A stretch of 64,000 bases of DNA from Streptomyces asiaticus (GTDB lineage: Bacteria; Actinomycetota; Actinomycetes; Streptomycetales; Streptomycetaceae). The position numbers were made by a program, and so were the translations under genes. Shown here in pieces: positions 1 through 11,892 of the stretch. The stretch is from NCBI RefSeq assembly GCF_018138715.1, contig NZ_JAGSHX010000006.1, positions 1,116,001 to 1,180,000 of the forward strand. The letters are read 5' to 3'. Position 1 is the first letter of the stretch; the number at the start of each line of letters is the position of its first letter. The notes beneath the pieces were generated by a model. The model did no database searches. It saw nothing but the letters and a program-made list of their open reading frames with translations, and had not been told where the DNA came from.

Positions 1-885
1 GCCGGGGTGCAGAAGAGCGCGGAGCAGGCGGTGGCCACGCGCGACGGTGCCTCCGTGGTGGCGCTCAAGCCCAGCACCGGGGCGATCCTGGCGGTGGCCA
101 ACTCCGACCAGGCCGAGTTCAACGCCGCGTTGCAGGGGCAGACGGCGCCGGGGTCCACGTTCAAGATAGTCACCGCGGCCACGCTGCTGGAGGCCGGCAA
201 GGTCAGCCCGAGCCGCCCGGTGCCGTGTCCGAAGACGGCGGCGTACGCACAAGGCATGATGTTCCACAACGTGGAGGACAGCGAGAACCCCGCCGCCACC
301 TTCGCCCAGGACTTCGCGGCGTCCTGCAACACCGCGTTCGTATCGCTCGCCGGAGCGGTGCCCGATGGCGCGTTGGCCCAGGAGGCGCGGACCGTGTTCG
401 GGCTCGGGCTGAACTGGCGGGTGGGGGTCACCACCTTCGACGGCGAGGTGCCGGGCGGAAGCGGCGACGCCAAGGCCGCGGCCATGATCGGCCAGGGCAC
501 GGTCCAGATGAATCCGCTCACCATCGCCTCGGTCACGGCCACCGCCCGGACGGGCACCTTCAGGCAGCCCGTCCTCGTACCGCGCTCCGTCGACCACCGG
601 GAGATCGCCACCAGCGACCGCGGGCTCAGCCCGGCCACCGTCTCGCAGCTGAAGGCCATGATGCGGCTGACCGCGACCAGCGGCACCGCCGCCCGGGCGA
701 TGTCCGGGCTCACCGGGGACATCGGGGCCAAGACGGGTTCGGCCGAGATCGACGGCCAGCCCGAGACCAACGCCTGGTTCACCGCCTACCGGAACGATGT
801 GGCGGCCGCCGCCGTGGTCACCGGCGGTGGGCACGGCGGGGATGCCGCCGGGCCCGTCGTCCGCGCGGTGCTCGACGCGGGCTGA
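1..885 (+). CDS. Penicillin-binding protein, transpeptidase domain (3' part)
   Basis: C-terminal part of a D,D-transpeptidase that cross-links peptidoglycan outside the membrane; the 5' part lies before the window. Counting from the Met at base 7, the three active-site motifs are present: STFK (residues 50-53, acylated Ser), SCN (106-108) and KTGS (242-245). The surrounding residues fit the class B, PBP2/FtsI-like family of actinobacteria. The N-terminal anchor and dimerisation domain are outside the window, so the exact subtype is open. A 7-bp stem at 881-899 overlaps the stop codon and may be a weak terminator. The next gene is an unrelated ROK regulator. Confidence 0.9.
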   Translation, partial: AGVQKSAEQAVATRDGASVVALKPSTGAILAVANSDQAEFNAALQGQTAPGSTFKIVTAATLLEAGKVSPSRPVPCPKTAAYAQGMMFHNVEDSENPAATFAQDFAASCNTAFVSLAGAVPDGALAQEARTVFGLGLNWRVGVTTFDGEVPGGSGDAKAAAMIGQGTVQMNPLTIASVTATARTGTFRQPVLVPRSVDHREIATSDRGLSPATVSQLKAMMRLTATSGTAARAMSGLTGDIGAKTGSAEIDGQPETNAWFTAYRNDVAAAAVVTGGGHGGDAAGPVVRAVLDAG

Positions 886-949
886 GCCTTCCGCTCAGCT
901 CTCCACGTCTGCCGTCCCCAGCTGCCCCGACGCTTCGTACAAGGGTTGG

Positions 950-968
950 CCGAAGGGGTTGTCTATGG
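950..968 (+). promoter_or_regulatory. Candidate operator upstream of the ROK regulator (copy 1)
   Basis: CCGAAG, five bases, then GTCTATGG. The same two blocks with the same spacing recur at 2384-2402, upstream of the sugar-binding protein gene. I infer a binding site for the ROK regulator encoded at 1041. Confidence 0.45.
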
Positions 969-1040
969 TCTGGCCCACACTCTAGCCTGGCGCGGCACCC
1001 GCGACACAGCAGCACCTGCCCGCACAGAGGGGATTCCGGC

Positions 1041-2273
1041 GTGAAGCGCACGTCCCGCGATATACGCACCGCCAACCGCTACGGGGTGCTGCGCCATATC
1101 GTGGCCCAATCCCCCGTCTCCCGGCAGGAGGTGGCCGCCGCCACCGAGCTGAGCCTGGCCACCGTGGCGAATCTCGTCGGGGAGCTGCTCGACCTCGGGA
1201 TGCTGGTCGAGGTCGGCTACGAGGACTCCGACGGCGGCCGGCCGCGCGGACTGGTCGCGGTCAACCCAATGGGCGGCGCGCTGATCGGCGTGGATGTGGC
1301 GGAGACGTACATCCATGTCGAGCTGTTCGACCTGGCGCTGACCGTCCTGGCCCGCGCGGACGAGGAGTTGCGCCCGGAGGAGAACGACCCGGTCAAGGTG
1401 GTGGCGCATATCGCCGCCGCCGTGTCCTCGGTGGTCGAGCAGGCGGACGTGGCCGCGGACCGGGTGCTGGGCGTCGGCGTCAGCATGCCGGGCCAGGTGG
1501 ACCGCGAGGGCGGGGTCTCGGTCTTCGCCCCCAACTGGGACTGGCATGACGTCCCGCTGCTGCGGCTGCTGGCCGAGCACATCCCCTACCCCCTCCACCT
1601 CGACAATCCGCTGCGCGCCTGCACGGTGGCCGAGCAGTGGTTCGGCGCGGCGCGTGGGCGGAACGACGCCGTGGTGGTCAACCTCGGTACGGGCGTGGGG
1701 GCCGGGCTGGCGCTCGGCGGCACCCTGCACCGCGGGGTCAGCAACAGCGCCGGGGAGTGGGGACACACCACCCTCATCCTGGACGGACGACAGTGCCACT
1801 GCGGCAACCAGGGCTGTGTGGAAACCTATGTCGGCGCCCCCGGCATCATGCGGAACCTGCGCGAGCTGAGCCCGGACAGCCCGCTGCTGCACCCGGACGA
1901 CCAGACGGCCACCATCGAGGCGCTCGGCCGGGGCCTGGCGGAGGGCGATCCGGTGGCCGCGAAGGTCGTGCACACCACCGCGCGCTATCTCGGCGCCGCG
2001 CTCGCCGATCTGATCAATCTGCTCAACCCGGAGGTGATCGTGCTCAGCAGCTGGGTGGCGGCCGCCCTCGGTGAGCCGCTGCTCACCGAGGTGCGCGAGG
2101 CGGTGGCGGTGCGCGCGCTGCGCCGCCCGCTGGCGAACACCGAGATCGTGCTGTGCCCGATCCCGTCCAACTCCGTGAGCCTCGGCGCGGCGACCTTCGC
2201 CCTGGAGGGCTCGCTCGCGTCGGTGGGCCTGAAGAACCGCCGCACCACACCAAGGAACCGGGGCAACGCCTGA
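1041..2273 (+). CDS. ROK family transcriptional regulator
   Basis: DNA-binding regulator of 410 residues that probably senses a sugar. The N-terminus is a winged helix-turn-helix (about residues 10-60, SRQEVAAATELSLATVANLV). The rest is a ROK sugar-kinase-like fold with the zinc-binding CHCGNQGCVETY signature following a GEWGH motif. The GTG start at 1041 follows GAGGGGATT and places the HTH at the N-terminus; the reading frame stays open further upstream with no homology. It sits just before a sugar ABC transporter and a beta-galactosidase in the same direction, so it probably controls them. The 191-bp gap to the binding-protein gene suggests that gene has its own promoter. Confidence 0.92.
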   Translation: MKRTSRDIRTANRYGVLRHIVAQSPVSRQEVAAATELSLATVANLVGELLDLGMLVEVGYEDSDGGRPRGLVAVNPMGGALIGVDVAETYIHVELFDLALTVLARADEELRPEENDPVKVVAHIAAAVSSVVEQADVAADRVLGVGVSMPGQVDREGGVSVFAPNWDWHDVPLLRLLAEHIPYPLHLDNPLRACTVAEQWFGAARGRNDAVVVNLGTGVGAGLALGGTLHRGVSNSAGEWGHTTLILDGRQCHCGNQGCVETYVGAPGIMRNLRELSPDSPLLHPDDQTATIEALGRGLAEGDPVAAKVVHTTARYLGAALADLINLLNPEVIVLSSWVAAALGEPLLTEVREAVAVRALRRPLANTEIVLCPIPSNSVSLGAATFALEGSLASVGLKNRRTTPRNRGNA

Positions 2274-2383
2274 GGAACCGCGGCGCGGCCTTCGCGCCCC
2301 TTTCGTTCGACGCCTCGAACCGCCCGGCACCGCCCTGACGCGACGTCACCACCCTTACCGCACCCACTTCGTCCAACCCCTTG

Positions 2384-2402
2384 CCGAAGTCTTCGTCTAT
2401 GG
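2384..2402 (+). promoter_or_regulatory. Candidate operator upstream of the sugar transporter (copy 2)
   Basis: Second copy of CCGAAG-N5-GTCTATGG, 64 bp before the start of the binding-protein gene. The five-base spacer differs between copies (GGGTT and TCTTC), which argues that the flanking blocks are what is conserved. Confidence 0.45.
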
Positions 2403-2465
2403 CTAACGTCCCGCTGCACCAAGGAACGTGACGGAACCTGGCGGCGACGGAGACGAGGACGTCAA

Positions 2466-3722
2466 ATGTCGAACATCAGCAGAGGCAGGGACTGGGACCG
2501 CCGCGGCGTGCTGCGCGCGATGGGCGGGGTGGCGGCCCTCGGCGGACTCGCCGCCTGCGGTTCGAACACCGGCCGCTCGGGCGGCGGCGGTGGGTCGATC
2601 AAGCAGATGTACCACGCCTATGGGGAGCAGGGCACGCAGCAGGCCGCGAAGAAGTTCGCCGACGCCTACGGCAAGGCCAAGGTCACCATCGAATGGGTGC
2701 CGGGCGAATACGAGTCGAAACTGGCGACCACCCTGCTGGGATCCGGGGCACCGGATGTCTTCGAATACCACCCCGATCTCCAGCTGGTGCGCTCCCGGCA
2801 GATCGTCCCCCTCGACGACATCATCGCCGATGTCAAGGACGACTTCCTGCCGGAGGACATCACGGCGAATTCCGTGGACGGGAAGATCTACGGCATCCGC
2901 ATGATCGACGATCCGCAGTTCTTCTTCTACCGCAAGTCCCTCTTCGAGAAGGCCGGGGTCAAGCCTCCGGCCACCTTCGACGAGCTGATCGACGCCGCGC
3001 ACAAACTCACCAGCGGAAAGGTCAAGGGCCTTTACATCGGCCAGAACCTCAAGACCATCAGCAAACCGCTGGTGTGGTCGACCGGCCCGCACTATCTGGA
3101 CGCGGACCACAGAATCGCCTACCACACCGACAATCTCGTGGAGACCCTCACCAAGGCGCGGGAGCTCTACAAGAGCAAGTCACTGCTCCTGGGCGCCCCG
3201 ACCGAGGTCTGGGACCCGGCCAGTTTCCTCCAGGGCCTGTGCGCCATCCAGTGGTGCGGCATATGGGCGATACCGGCGATCCAGAAGGCGTTCGGCGACG
3301 ACTTCGGCATCTTCCCCTTCCCCAAGTCCGGCGCCAAGGGGCGCCAGGTGGTCTACAACGGCGGCTGGTCCACCTATGTGTCCGCCAAGGCCAAGGACGT
3401 CGACGCGGCCAAGGAATTCGTCAAGTGGCTGTGGATCGACCAGAAGAAATACCAGCAGGAATGGGCACTGGACTACGGATTCCACATTCCGGCGCGCAAG
3501 AGCATCGCCGCCGGGGCGGACAAGCTCAAGAGCGGGGTGGCGGCCGAGGCGGTCGAGCTGTTCAACACCCACGGCGTCTTCGACGATCCGTACTGGACCG
3601 AGGGGATGTTCAACATCCTGCTCGACGCGGTGGTCAATTCGGTGCGCGACAACAAGAGTCCCGAAGCCGAACTCGACAGCGCCGACAAGAAGATCGAGCG
3701 CGCGCTGAAGAAGCTCGGATAG
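2466..3722 (+). CDS. Sugar ABC transporter substrate-binding lipoprotein
   Basis: Extracellular solute-binding protein of 418 residues, family 1 (carbohydrate uptake), delivering substrate to the two permeases that follow. The N-terminus has a twin-arginine-like DRRGVLRAM and a lipobox LAAC with Cys31 as the lipidated residue. The mature part has the expected family length. GAGGA lies six bases before the ATG. No ATPase gene is present nearby; in Streptomyces many CUT1 sugar transporters rely on a shared ATPase (MsiK) encoded elsewhere, which I assume here. Given the GH2 enzyme downstream, a beta-galactoside is the likeliest substrate, but specificity cannot be read from the sequence. Confidence 0.92.
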   Translation: MSNISRGRDWDRRGVLRAMGGVAALGGLAACGSNTGRSGGGGGSIKQMYHAYGEQGTQQAAKKFADAYGKAKVTIEWVPGEYESKLATTLLGSGAPDVFEYHPDLQLVRSRQIVPLDDIIADVKDDFLPEDITANSVDGKIYGIRMIDDPQFFFYRKSLFEKAGVKPPATFDELIDAAHKLTSGKVKGLYIGQNLKTISKPLVWSTGPHYLDADHRIAYHTDNLVETLTKARELYKSKSLLLGAPTEVWDPASFLQGLCAIQWCGIWAIPAIQKAFGDDFGIFPFPKSGAKGRQVVYNGGWSTYVSAKAKDVDAAKEFVKWLWIDQKKYQQEWALDYGFHIPARKSIAAGADKLKSGVAAEAVELFNTHGVFDDPYWTEGMFNILLDAVVNSVRDNKSPEAELDSADKKIERALKKLG

Positions 3723-3741
3723 GCCGGCGACCGGAACCGTC

Positions 3742-4725
3742 ATGGCGACCACCACACCCACCCCCAGCGCCGCCAAGGGCCCAGCGCCCCGAGGAGCGGC
3801 CCCCGTCCGACGACGGCCGCGGGGTCTCGGCGGCTCCCGCGGCCGCGCCCTCAACTTCTGGCTCTTCACCGGCCCGTTCCTGATCGGGCTGATCGTCTTC
3901 GTCTATGTGCCGATCGGCTGGAGCCTCTGGCTGAGCCTGCACAACGCCCAGGGCACCGTCACCCCCACCGAGTTCGTCGGCCTCGGCAACTACGCCGATA
4001 TGCTCGGCGACGGCGATTTCGTGGACAGTCTCGTCAACTTCACGATCTTCGCCGCGATCATCGTGCCGATCACCTACGCCCTCTCCCTCACCCTCGCGCT
4101 GCTGGTCCACCGCATCCGCTTCATGAAGGCGTTCTTCCGGTCGGTCTTCTTCCTCCCCACCGCGTGCAGCTTTGTCGTGGCCTCGCTGGTGTGGAAGATG
4201 TCGCTGTTCAACGGCTTGCGCTACGGGATGATGAACACCGTGCTGGGCTGGTTCGGCATCGACTCCATCGCCTGGCTCGCCTCCCCGCACCCGCCCTGGT
4301 ACTGGCTGGTGATCTGCTCCGCCCGGCTGTGGCTGCAATGCGGCTTCTACATGATCCTCTTCCTGGCGGCGCTCCAGAACATCCCGCGTGAGCTGTACGA
4401 GGCGGCGGCGGTGGACGGCGCGAAACCGGGCTGGCAGACGTTCCGCCACATCACCCTGCCGCAGCTGCGCGCCACCTCGGTCGCGGTCGTCCTGCTGCTG
4501 CTCATCGCGGCGTACCAGGCGTTCGACGAGTTCTACAACATCCTCGACGAGGGCCGGGCCACCTGGGGCCGGCCGCCCCTGGTCGACCTCTATCTCCAGG
4601 CCCTCGGCGCCAACCAGGACTACGGCCACGCCAGCGCGGGCGCCCTGATCCTCGCCCTGCTGATCGCCCTGGTGACCCTGGTCCAGGGCCGGTTCCTCGG
4701 CTTCGGAAGGGGTGATGAGAAGTGA
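3742..4725 (+). CDS. Sugar ABC transporter permease, MalF-type
   Basis: Integral membrane permease of 327 residues, first of the pair that forms the membrane channel of the CUT1 importer. After a basic N-terminal tail of about 35 residues it has six predicted membrane segments and the permease coupling loop (EAAAVDGAKPGWQTFRHITL), the EAA motif that contacts the ATPase. It begins 19 bp after the binding-protein gene and its stop overlaps the GTG of the next permease by four bases (GTGA), so translation of the two is probably coupled. Confidence 0.93.
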   Translation: MATTTPTPSAAKGPAPRGAAPVRRRPRGLGGSRGRALNFWLFTGPFLIGLIVFVYVPIGWSLWLSLHNAQGTVTPTEFVGLGNYADMLGDGDFVDSLVNFTIFAAIIVPITYALSLTLALLVHRIRFMKAFFRSVFFLPTACSFVVASLVWKMSLFNGLRYGMMNTVLGWFGIDSIAWLASPHPPWYWLVICSARLWLQCGFYMILFLAALQNIPRELYEAAAVDGAKPGWQTFRHITLPQLRATSVAVVLLLLIAAYQAFDEFYNILDEGRATWGRPPLVDLYLQALGANQDYGHASAGALILALLIALVTLVQGRFLGFGRGDEK

Positions 4726-5594
4726 CCGTCACGACGTCCGGGCCCGCGGGGGCCCGCAGGCGCACCCCGCGCTCGGTCATGGGCAACACCGGGCTGTATC
4801 TCGCCCTCGGCGTGGCGACGGTGCTGTTCCTGGTGCCCTTCTATCTGATCGTCCGCAACGCCCTGTCCACCGACGCGGACATCACCGGCGAGAGCTGGCG
4901 GTTCTTCCCCACCGATCTCCAGTGGGGGAACGTGAAGGAGCTGTTCGACGACCCCTCGGTGCCGTTCGCGAAGGCCCTGTGGAACTCCACGGTGGTGGCC
5001 GTGCTGCACACCCTGGGCACCCTGCTGGTCTGCTCCCTGGCCGGATACGGCCTGGCCCGCATCCCGTACGCCCATGCGAACAAGGTGCTGTACGCGGTGC
5101 TGTTCACCCTGATGGTTCCGGCGGCCGTGACCTTCGTACCGAGCTATGTGCTGGTGTCCTCGCTCGGCTGGGTCTCCTCGCTGCGCGGTCTGATCATCCC
5201 GGGGCTGTTCAGCGGGTTCACCGCGTTCCTCTTCCGCCAGTACTTCCTCGGCTTCCCCAAGGAGCTGGAGGAGGCGGCCCGGGTGGACGGGCTCGGCTAC
5301 TGGGGCGCGTACTGGCGCATCGTGGTGCCGAATTCGCTCAACTTCTTCGCCGCGATCTCGGTCATCACCTTCATCAGCGGCTGGAACGCCTTCCTGTGGC
5401 CCCTGGTCATCGGCCAGGATCAGAGCTCGTGGACCGTGCAGGTCGCGCTGTCCTCCTATATGACCGCACAGACCATCAACATCCACCTGATCTTCATGGC
5501 AACGGCCGTATCGATCCTGCCACTTGTGCTGGTCTTCGTGTTCCTCCAGCGCTGGCTGGTGCAGGGTGTGGCACAGACCGGTATCAAGGGCTGA
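4722..5594 (+). CDS. Sugar ABC transporter permease, MalG-type
   Basis: Second permease of the importer, 290 residues. It has six predicted membrane segments and the EAA loop (EEAARVDGLGYWGAYWRIVV). The GTG start lies within the stop of the upstream permease. Only 12 bp separate it from the beta-galactosidase gene, so uptake and hydrolysis are almost certainly one transcript. Confidence 0.93.
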   Translation: MTVTTSGPAGARRRTPRSVMGNTGLYLALGVATVLFLVPFYLIVRNALSTDADITGESWRFFPTDLQWGNVKELFDDPSVPFAKALWNSTVVAVLHTLGTLLVCSLAGYGLARIPYAHANKVLYAVLFTLMVPAAVTFVPSYVLVSSLGWVSSLRGLIIPGLFSGFTAFLFRQYFLGFPKELEEAARVDGLGYWGAYWRIVVPNSLNFFAAISVITFISGWNAFLWPLVIGQDQSSWTVQVALSSYMTAQTINIHLIFMATAVSILPLVLVFVFLQRWLVQGVAQTGIKG

Positions 5595-8525
<2,931 letters not shown>

Positions 8526-8533
8526 CCGGTGGA

Positions 8534-8580
8534 GCCGTGGTTGCGTGGCATCGGTGGCACCCACGCCACGCAACCACGGC
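8534..8580. terminator. Bidirectional terminator hairpin
   Basis: A perfect 16-bp stem (GCCGTGGTTGCGTGGC pairing with its complement) with a 15-base loop lies between the convergent beta-galactosidase and amino-acid ABC operons. No long T-run follows, as is usual in Streptomyces. Confidence 0.75.
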
Positions 8581-8624
8581 CCGGCGGGCCCGGCATCAGG
8601 CGGGCCCGGGGCAGGTGTCAGGCG

Positions 8625-9395
8625 TCAGGTGTCCAGGACGCGGTGCAGGAACTGCTGGGTGCGGGCCTCGGCCGGGCTGCCGAAGACCCGCTGGGGCGTG
8701 CCCTGTTCGAGTACGACACCGCCGTCCATGAAGACCACGCGGTCGGCGGTGTCGCGGGCGAACCGCATCTCGTGAGTGACGACCACCATGGTCATGCCCT
8801 CGTCGGCCAGGGACCGCATCACCCCAGTGACCTCGCCCACCAGCTCCGGGTCGAGGGCCGAGGTGGGTTCGTCGAAGAACATGATGGCGGGATCCATGGC
8901 CAGCGCGCGGGCGATCGCCACCCGCTGTTGCTGGCCACCGGACAGCTGGGCCGGGTAGGCGTCCGCCTTGTCGGCCAGCCCGACCCGGGCCAGCGCCTCC
9001 CGGCCCCGCTCGTCGGCCTCCTTACGGCTGGTCTTCCGCACCTTGCGCAGCGCGAGGGTCACATTGCCCAGCGCCGTGCGGTGCGGGAACAGGTTGAACT
9101 GCTGGAAGACCATGCCGACGTGGCCGAAGATCTCGGGTGCGCGCTTGCGGTCGTGCAGAGGCACACCGTTGACCCAGACCTCTCCGCGGTCGGCCCGTTC
9201 CAGGTCGCACATGATGCGCAGCAGAGTGCTCTTGCCGGAGCCGCTGGCTCCGATGAGCACCACGACCTCGCCCGCACCGACGTCGATGTCGACGCCCTTG
9301 AGGACCTCCAGATCGCCGAAGCGCTTGTGCACGCCTGACAGGGCGACTTGGGCGGTGGTGGCGGGGGTCCGCTCCATGGGGGACTTGGTGATCAT
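8625..9395 (-). CDS. Amino-acid ABC transporter ATP-binding protein (GlnQ type)
   Basis: ATPase of 256 residues driving a polar amino-acid importer. It has Walker A (GASGSGKST), the signature [15 protein letters not shown], Walker B ([12 protein letters not shown]) and the switch His (VVVTHE). The frame is open far upstream, but the ATG at 9395 shares its A with the TGA of the upstream permease (TGATG), which sets the start. It is last in a four-gene operon: binding protein, permease, permease, ATPase. Confidence 0.95.
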   Translation of the reverse strand: MITKSPMERTPATTAQVALSGVHKRFGDLEVLKGVDIDVGAGEVVVLIGASGSGKSTLLRIMCDLERADRGEVWVNGVPLHDRKRAPEIFGHVGMVFQQFNLFPHRTALGNVTLALRKVRKTSRKEADERGREALARVGLADKADAYPAQLSGGQQQRVAIARALAMDPAIMFFDEPTSALDPELVGEVTGVMRSLADEGMTMVVVTHEMRFARDTADRVVFMDGGVVLEQGTPQRVFGSPAEARTQQFLHRVLDT

Positions 9396-10045
9396 CAGGC
9401 GGTCACGGCCTTTCTCTCCATGCGCCGGACGACGACCGACAGCGGGGAACAGATGACGAAGTACAGGACGGCGATGGCCAGGTACGCCATGCCCGGGTGG
9501 CCGTCCCGGTCCACGATGGCCTGGCCCTCGCGGAGGAGTTCGGCGTAGCCGATGACGACGGCGATCGAGGTGTCCTTGACGAGCGAGAGGTACTGCCCCA
9601 CCAGCGGGGGCAGCACGATGGCCCGGGTCTGGGGCAGGATCACCGACCCAAAGGTCTGGATGCGGGTCAGGCCCAGGACCCGCGCCGCCTCCCACTGGCC
9701 GCGCGGGACGGCCTCGATGCCGGAGCGGAAGATCTCCGCGACGTAGGCGCCCTGGAAGAGGGTGAGCGCGAGAAGGGCGGCGCCGAAGACGGAGATGTTC
9801 CCGATGCCCAGGTAGGCGGCGCCGAAGTAGATGAAGAGCATCTGCACCAGCAGCGGGGTGCCCCGGAAGACCTCCAGGTAGCAGCGGGCGAGCTGGGCCA
9901 GGACCGGGATGCGGCTGGTGCGGATCGCCGCGATGACCAGGCCGAGCAGGGTGCAGGCGGCGATGGCCGCGACGGAGAGCTCGACGGTGGACCACAGCCC
10001 GGAGCCGTACAGATCCCGGTTGGACCACAGGACGGACCAGTCCAT
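9395..10045 (-). CDS. Amino-acid ABC transporter permease 2
   Basis: His/Glu/Gln/Arg/opine-type permease of 216 residues. It has the family loop [16 protein letters not shown] and about five membrane segments. The ATG at 10045 shares one base with the TGA of the preceding permease, and its own stop shares one base with the ATPase start, so the three genes are translationally coupled in series. A GTG three bases upstream is an alternative start. Confidence 0.93.
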   Translation of the reverse strand: MDWSVLWSNRDLYGSGLWSTVELSVAAIAACTLLGLVIAAIRTSRIPVLAQLARCYLEVFRGTPLLVQMLFIYFGAAYLGIGNISVFGAALLALTLFQGAYVAEIFRSGIEAVPRGQWEAARVLGLTRIQTFGSVILPQTRAIVLPPLVGQYLSLVKDTSIAVVIGYAELLREGQAIVDRDGHPGMAYLAIAVLYFVICSPLSVVVRRMERKAVTA

Positions 10046-10785
10046 CACGCCTCCTTGCGGATCAGGACGAGGCGGCGGACCGCGGTCCGCAGGCCTGCCA
10101 GGACCGACTGACGGGCGCGGATCGGGCGCAGCGGCGGCTTGAAGGCCGCGCGGCCGATCAGCTCGGCCACCAGCACGACCAGGTTGGTGAGCACCAGGTA
10201 GAGCACGGCGGCGATGCCGAACACCTGGATGGTGAGCAGGTTGCGGGCGTTGATCACCATGGCGGTGCCGGTGAGTTCGGGGACGGAGATGGCCGACAGC
10301 AGCGACGAGCCCAGGATGATCTGGACGAGCTGGTTGATCACGGCCGGATAGACGTTGCGCAGCGCCTGCGGGAGCACGACGTGCAGGAAGGTCCGGAAGG
10401 GGCTGAGGGCCAGCACGCGGGAGGCCTCGCTCTGGCCGCGCGGGACGGCCTGGATGCCGGCCCGGAAAATCTCGGTGAGGTACGCGCCGACGTTGACGCC
10501 GAGCGCCGCGATGCCCGCCTGGACGGGGCTGAGCCGCAGCCCGGCCGAGGGCAGGGCGAAGTAGGCGACGAACATCTGGAGCAGCACCGGGGTGTTGCGG
10601 ATGACCTCGACGTACACAGCGGCCGGGGCACGGACGAGGGCGTGGCGCGACCGGCGGGCCAGGGCGCCCAGCAGCCCGAGGGAACAGGCGAGGACGAAGG
10701 CGGCGAGGGACAGCTTCAGGGAGAGCCAGGCCGCTCCGAGGTAGGTGGGCCAGTCCTGGAGGGCGTAGGTCCAGTCGGCGAACAT
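10045..10785 (-). CDS. Amino-acid ABC transporter permease 1
   Basis: Paralogous permease of 246 residues, with the loop [18 protein letters not shown] typical of polar amino-acid importers and membrane segments from about residue 20. It carries a basic C-terminal extension of about 25 residues after the last segment. GAGGA precedes the ATG. It starts 50 bp after the binding-protein gene and forms the channel heterodimer with the next permease. Confidence 0.93.
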   Translation of the reverse strand: MFADWTYALQDWPTYLGAAWLSLKLSLAAFVLACSLGLLGALARRSRHALVRAPAAVYVEVIRNTPVLLQMFVAYFALPSAGLRLSPVQAGIAALGVNVGAYLTEIFRAGIQAVPRGQSEASRVLALSPFRTFLHVVLPQALRNVYPAVINQLVQIILGSSLLSAISVPELTGTAMVINARNLLTIQVFGIAAVLYLVLTNLVVLVAELIGRAAFKPPLRPIRARQSVLAGLRTAVRRLVLIRKEA

Positions 10786-10835
10786 GGGGTTCCTCCACGG
10801 GGGGGCGGCGGCCGGGGGCCGCCGCCCGGCAGGGC

Positions 10836-11675
10836 TCAGTAGGACGGGTTGAGCGGGTAGACGGGCTTGACGCCGAACCACTTCTTGTAGAGGGCCGCGC
10901 TCTGGCCGGAGGTGTTGAACTCCCGCAGCCAGGTGTTGATCCACTGCGACCAGTCGGGGTCGCCCTGGCTCACCCCGATCGCGTTGTACTCCAGCGGTAC
11001 GACCGATTCCTTGGTGACCTTGAGGGCGGGGTCGGCCTTGGCCTGGGAGTTGAGGAAGTTGGAGTCCTCGACCATGGCGTCGGCCTGGCCCTGCTTGACC
11101 GCGAGCACTGCCGCCGCCGAAGTGTCGTACTCCTGGATCTGCGCCTTCGGGTTGCCCTCCTGCACCGCGGCGCCGTTGGTGGAGCCCTTGGTGACCGCCA
11201 CCTTCTTGCCCGAAAGATCCTTTATGCCGGATATGTCGCTGGACTTCTTCACCATCAGCACCTCGCCGGCGACGATGTACGGATCACTGAAGGCGACCTG
11301 CTTCGCACGCTCGGCCGTGGTGGTGAAGTTGCAGATCACGGCGTCCACCTTGTGCGTGCGCAGATTGGGGATGCGGTTGGCGGAGGTGGTGTCGACGATC
11401 TTCGCCTTGACGCCCAGCGCCTTGGCCATGGCCTTGGCGACATCGACGTCGAAGCCCTGGGGCTTGTTGGCCTTGTCCGTCGAACCGAAGGGCGGGAACG
11501 TCAGACAGCTGGCCACCCGCAGCGTGCCGCTGCGGGTCACCTTCTGGAGGGTGGAGTTCTGCGCCCGGGTGGCCGAGCTCTGGCTGGAGGAGCAGGCGGC
11601 GAGCAGGGAGGTGGCGGCGAGAGCGCTCACGGAGATCGCGGCCATTTTGCGGGCATGAAGGCGTCGTCGTCCCAC
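10836..11675 (-). CDS. Amino-acid ABC transporter substrate-binding lipoprotein
   Basis: Family 3 solute-binding protein of 279 residues, with lipobox LLAAC (Cys28) and the typical RSGTLRVA opening of the mature fold. The GTG start is supported by GGAG seven bases upstream; an internal ATG at codon 11 would leave a shorter signal peptide. First gene of the importer operon, divergent from an IclR-type regulator across about 215 bp that contain a perfect palindrome, so substrate-dependent control by that regulator is likely. The amino-acid ligand cannot be told. Confidence 0.92.
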   Translation of the reverse strand: MGRRRLHARKMAAISVSALAATSLLAACSSSQSSATRAQNSTLQKVTRSGTLRVASCLTFPPFGSTDKANKPQGFDVDVAKAMAKALGVKAKIVDTTSANRIPNLRTHKVDAVICNFTTTAERAKQVAFSDPYIVAGEVLMVKKSSDISGIKDLSGKKVAVTKGSTNGAAVQEGNPKAQIQEYDTSAAAVLAVKQGQADAMVEDSNFLNSQAKADPALKVTKESVVPLEYNAIGVSQGDPDWSQWINTWLREFNTSGQSAALYKKWFGVKPVYPLNPSY

Positions 11676-11755
11676 GGCGGGACTCCAATCGGGGGGTGAA
11701 AAGAGCGGGACAGATCATCGAGGCCGCGATCGGCGATGACCGTCGGGCTCTGGGG

Positions 11756-11772
11756 ATTCTGCAATGCAGAAT
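11756..11772. promoter_or_regulatory. Candidate IclR operator, 17-bp perfect palindrome
   Basis: ATTCTGCAATGCAGAAT, an 8-bp inverted repeat around one central base, lies in an AT-richer patch between the divergent transporter and IclR genes. The 10-mer TCGAATTCCG also occurs twice here (11772-11781 and 11834-11843). IclR proteins bind short pseudo-palindromes, so this is the natural candidate site. Confidence 0.55.
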
Positions 11773-11892
11773 CGAATTCCGTAATGGGTGCGCACAAGCT
11801 AACCGAGCCGGTCAAGGCCGTCAATGGTTGATTTCGAATTCCGGCATCCGATGCTGCTATGCAAAATTATCGAGGTCGGCTACCGTCCCGGC

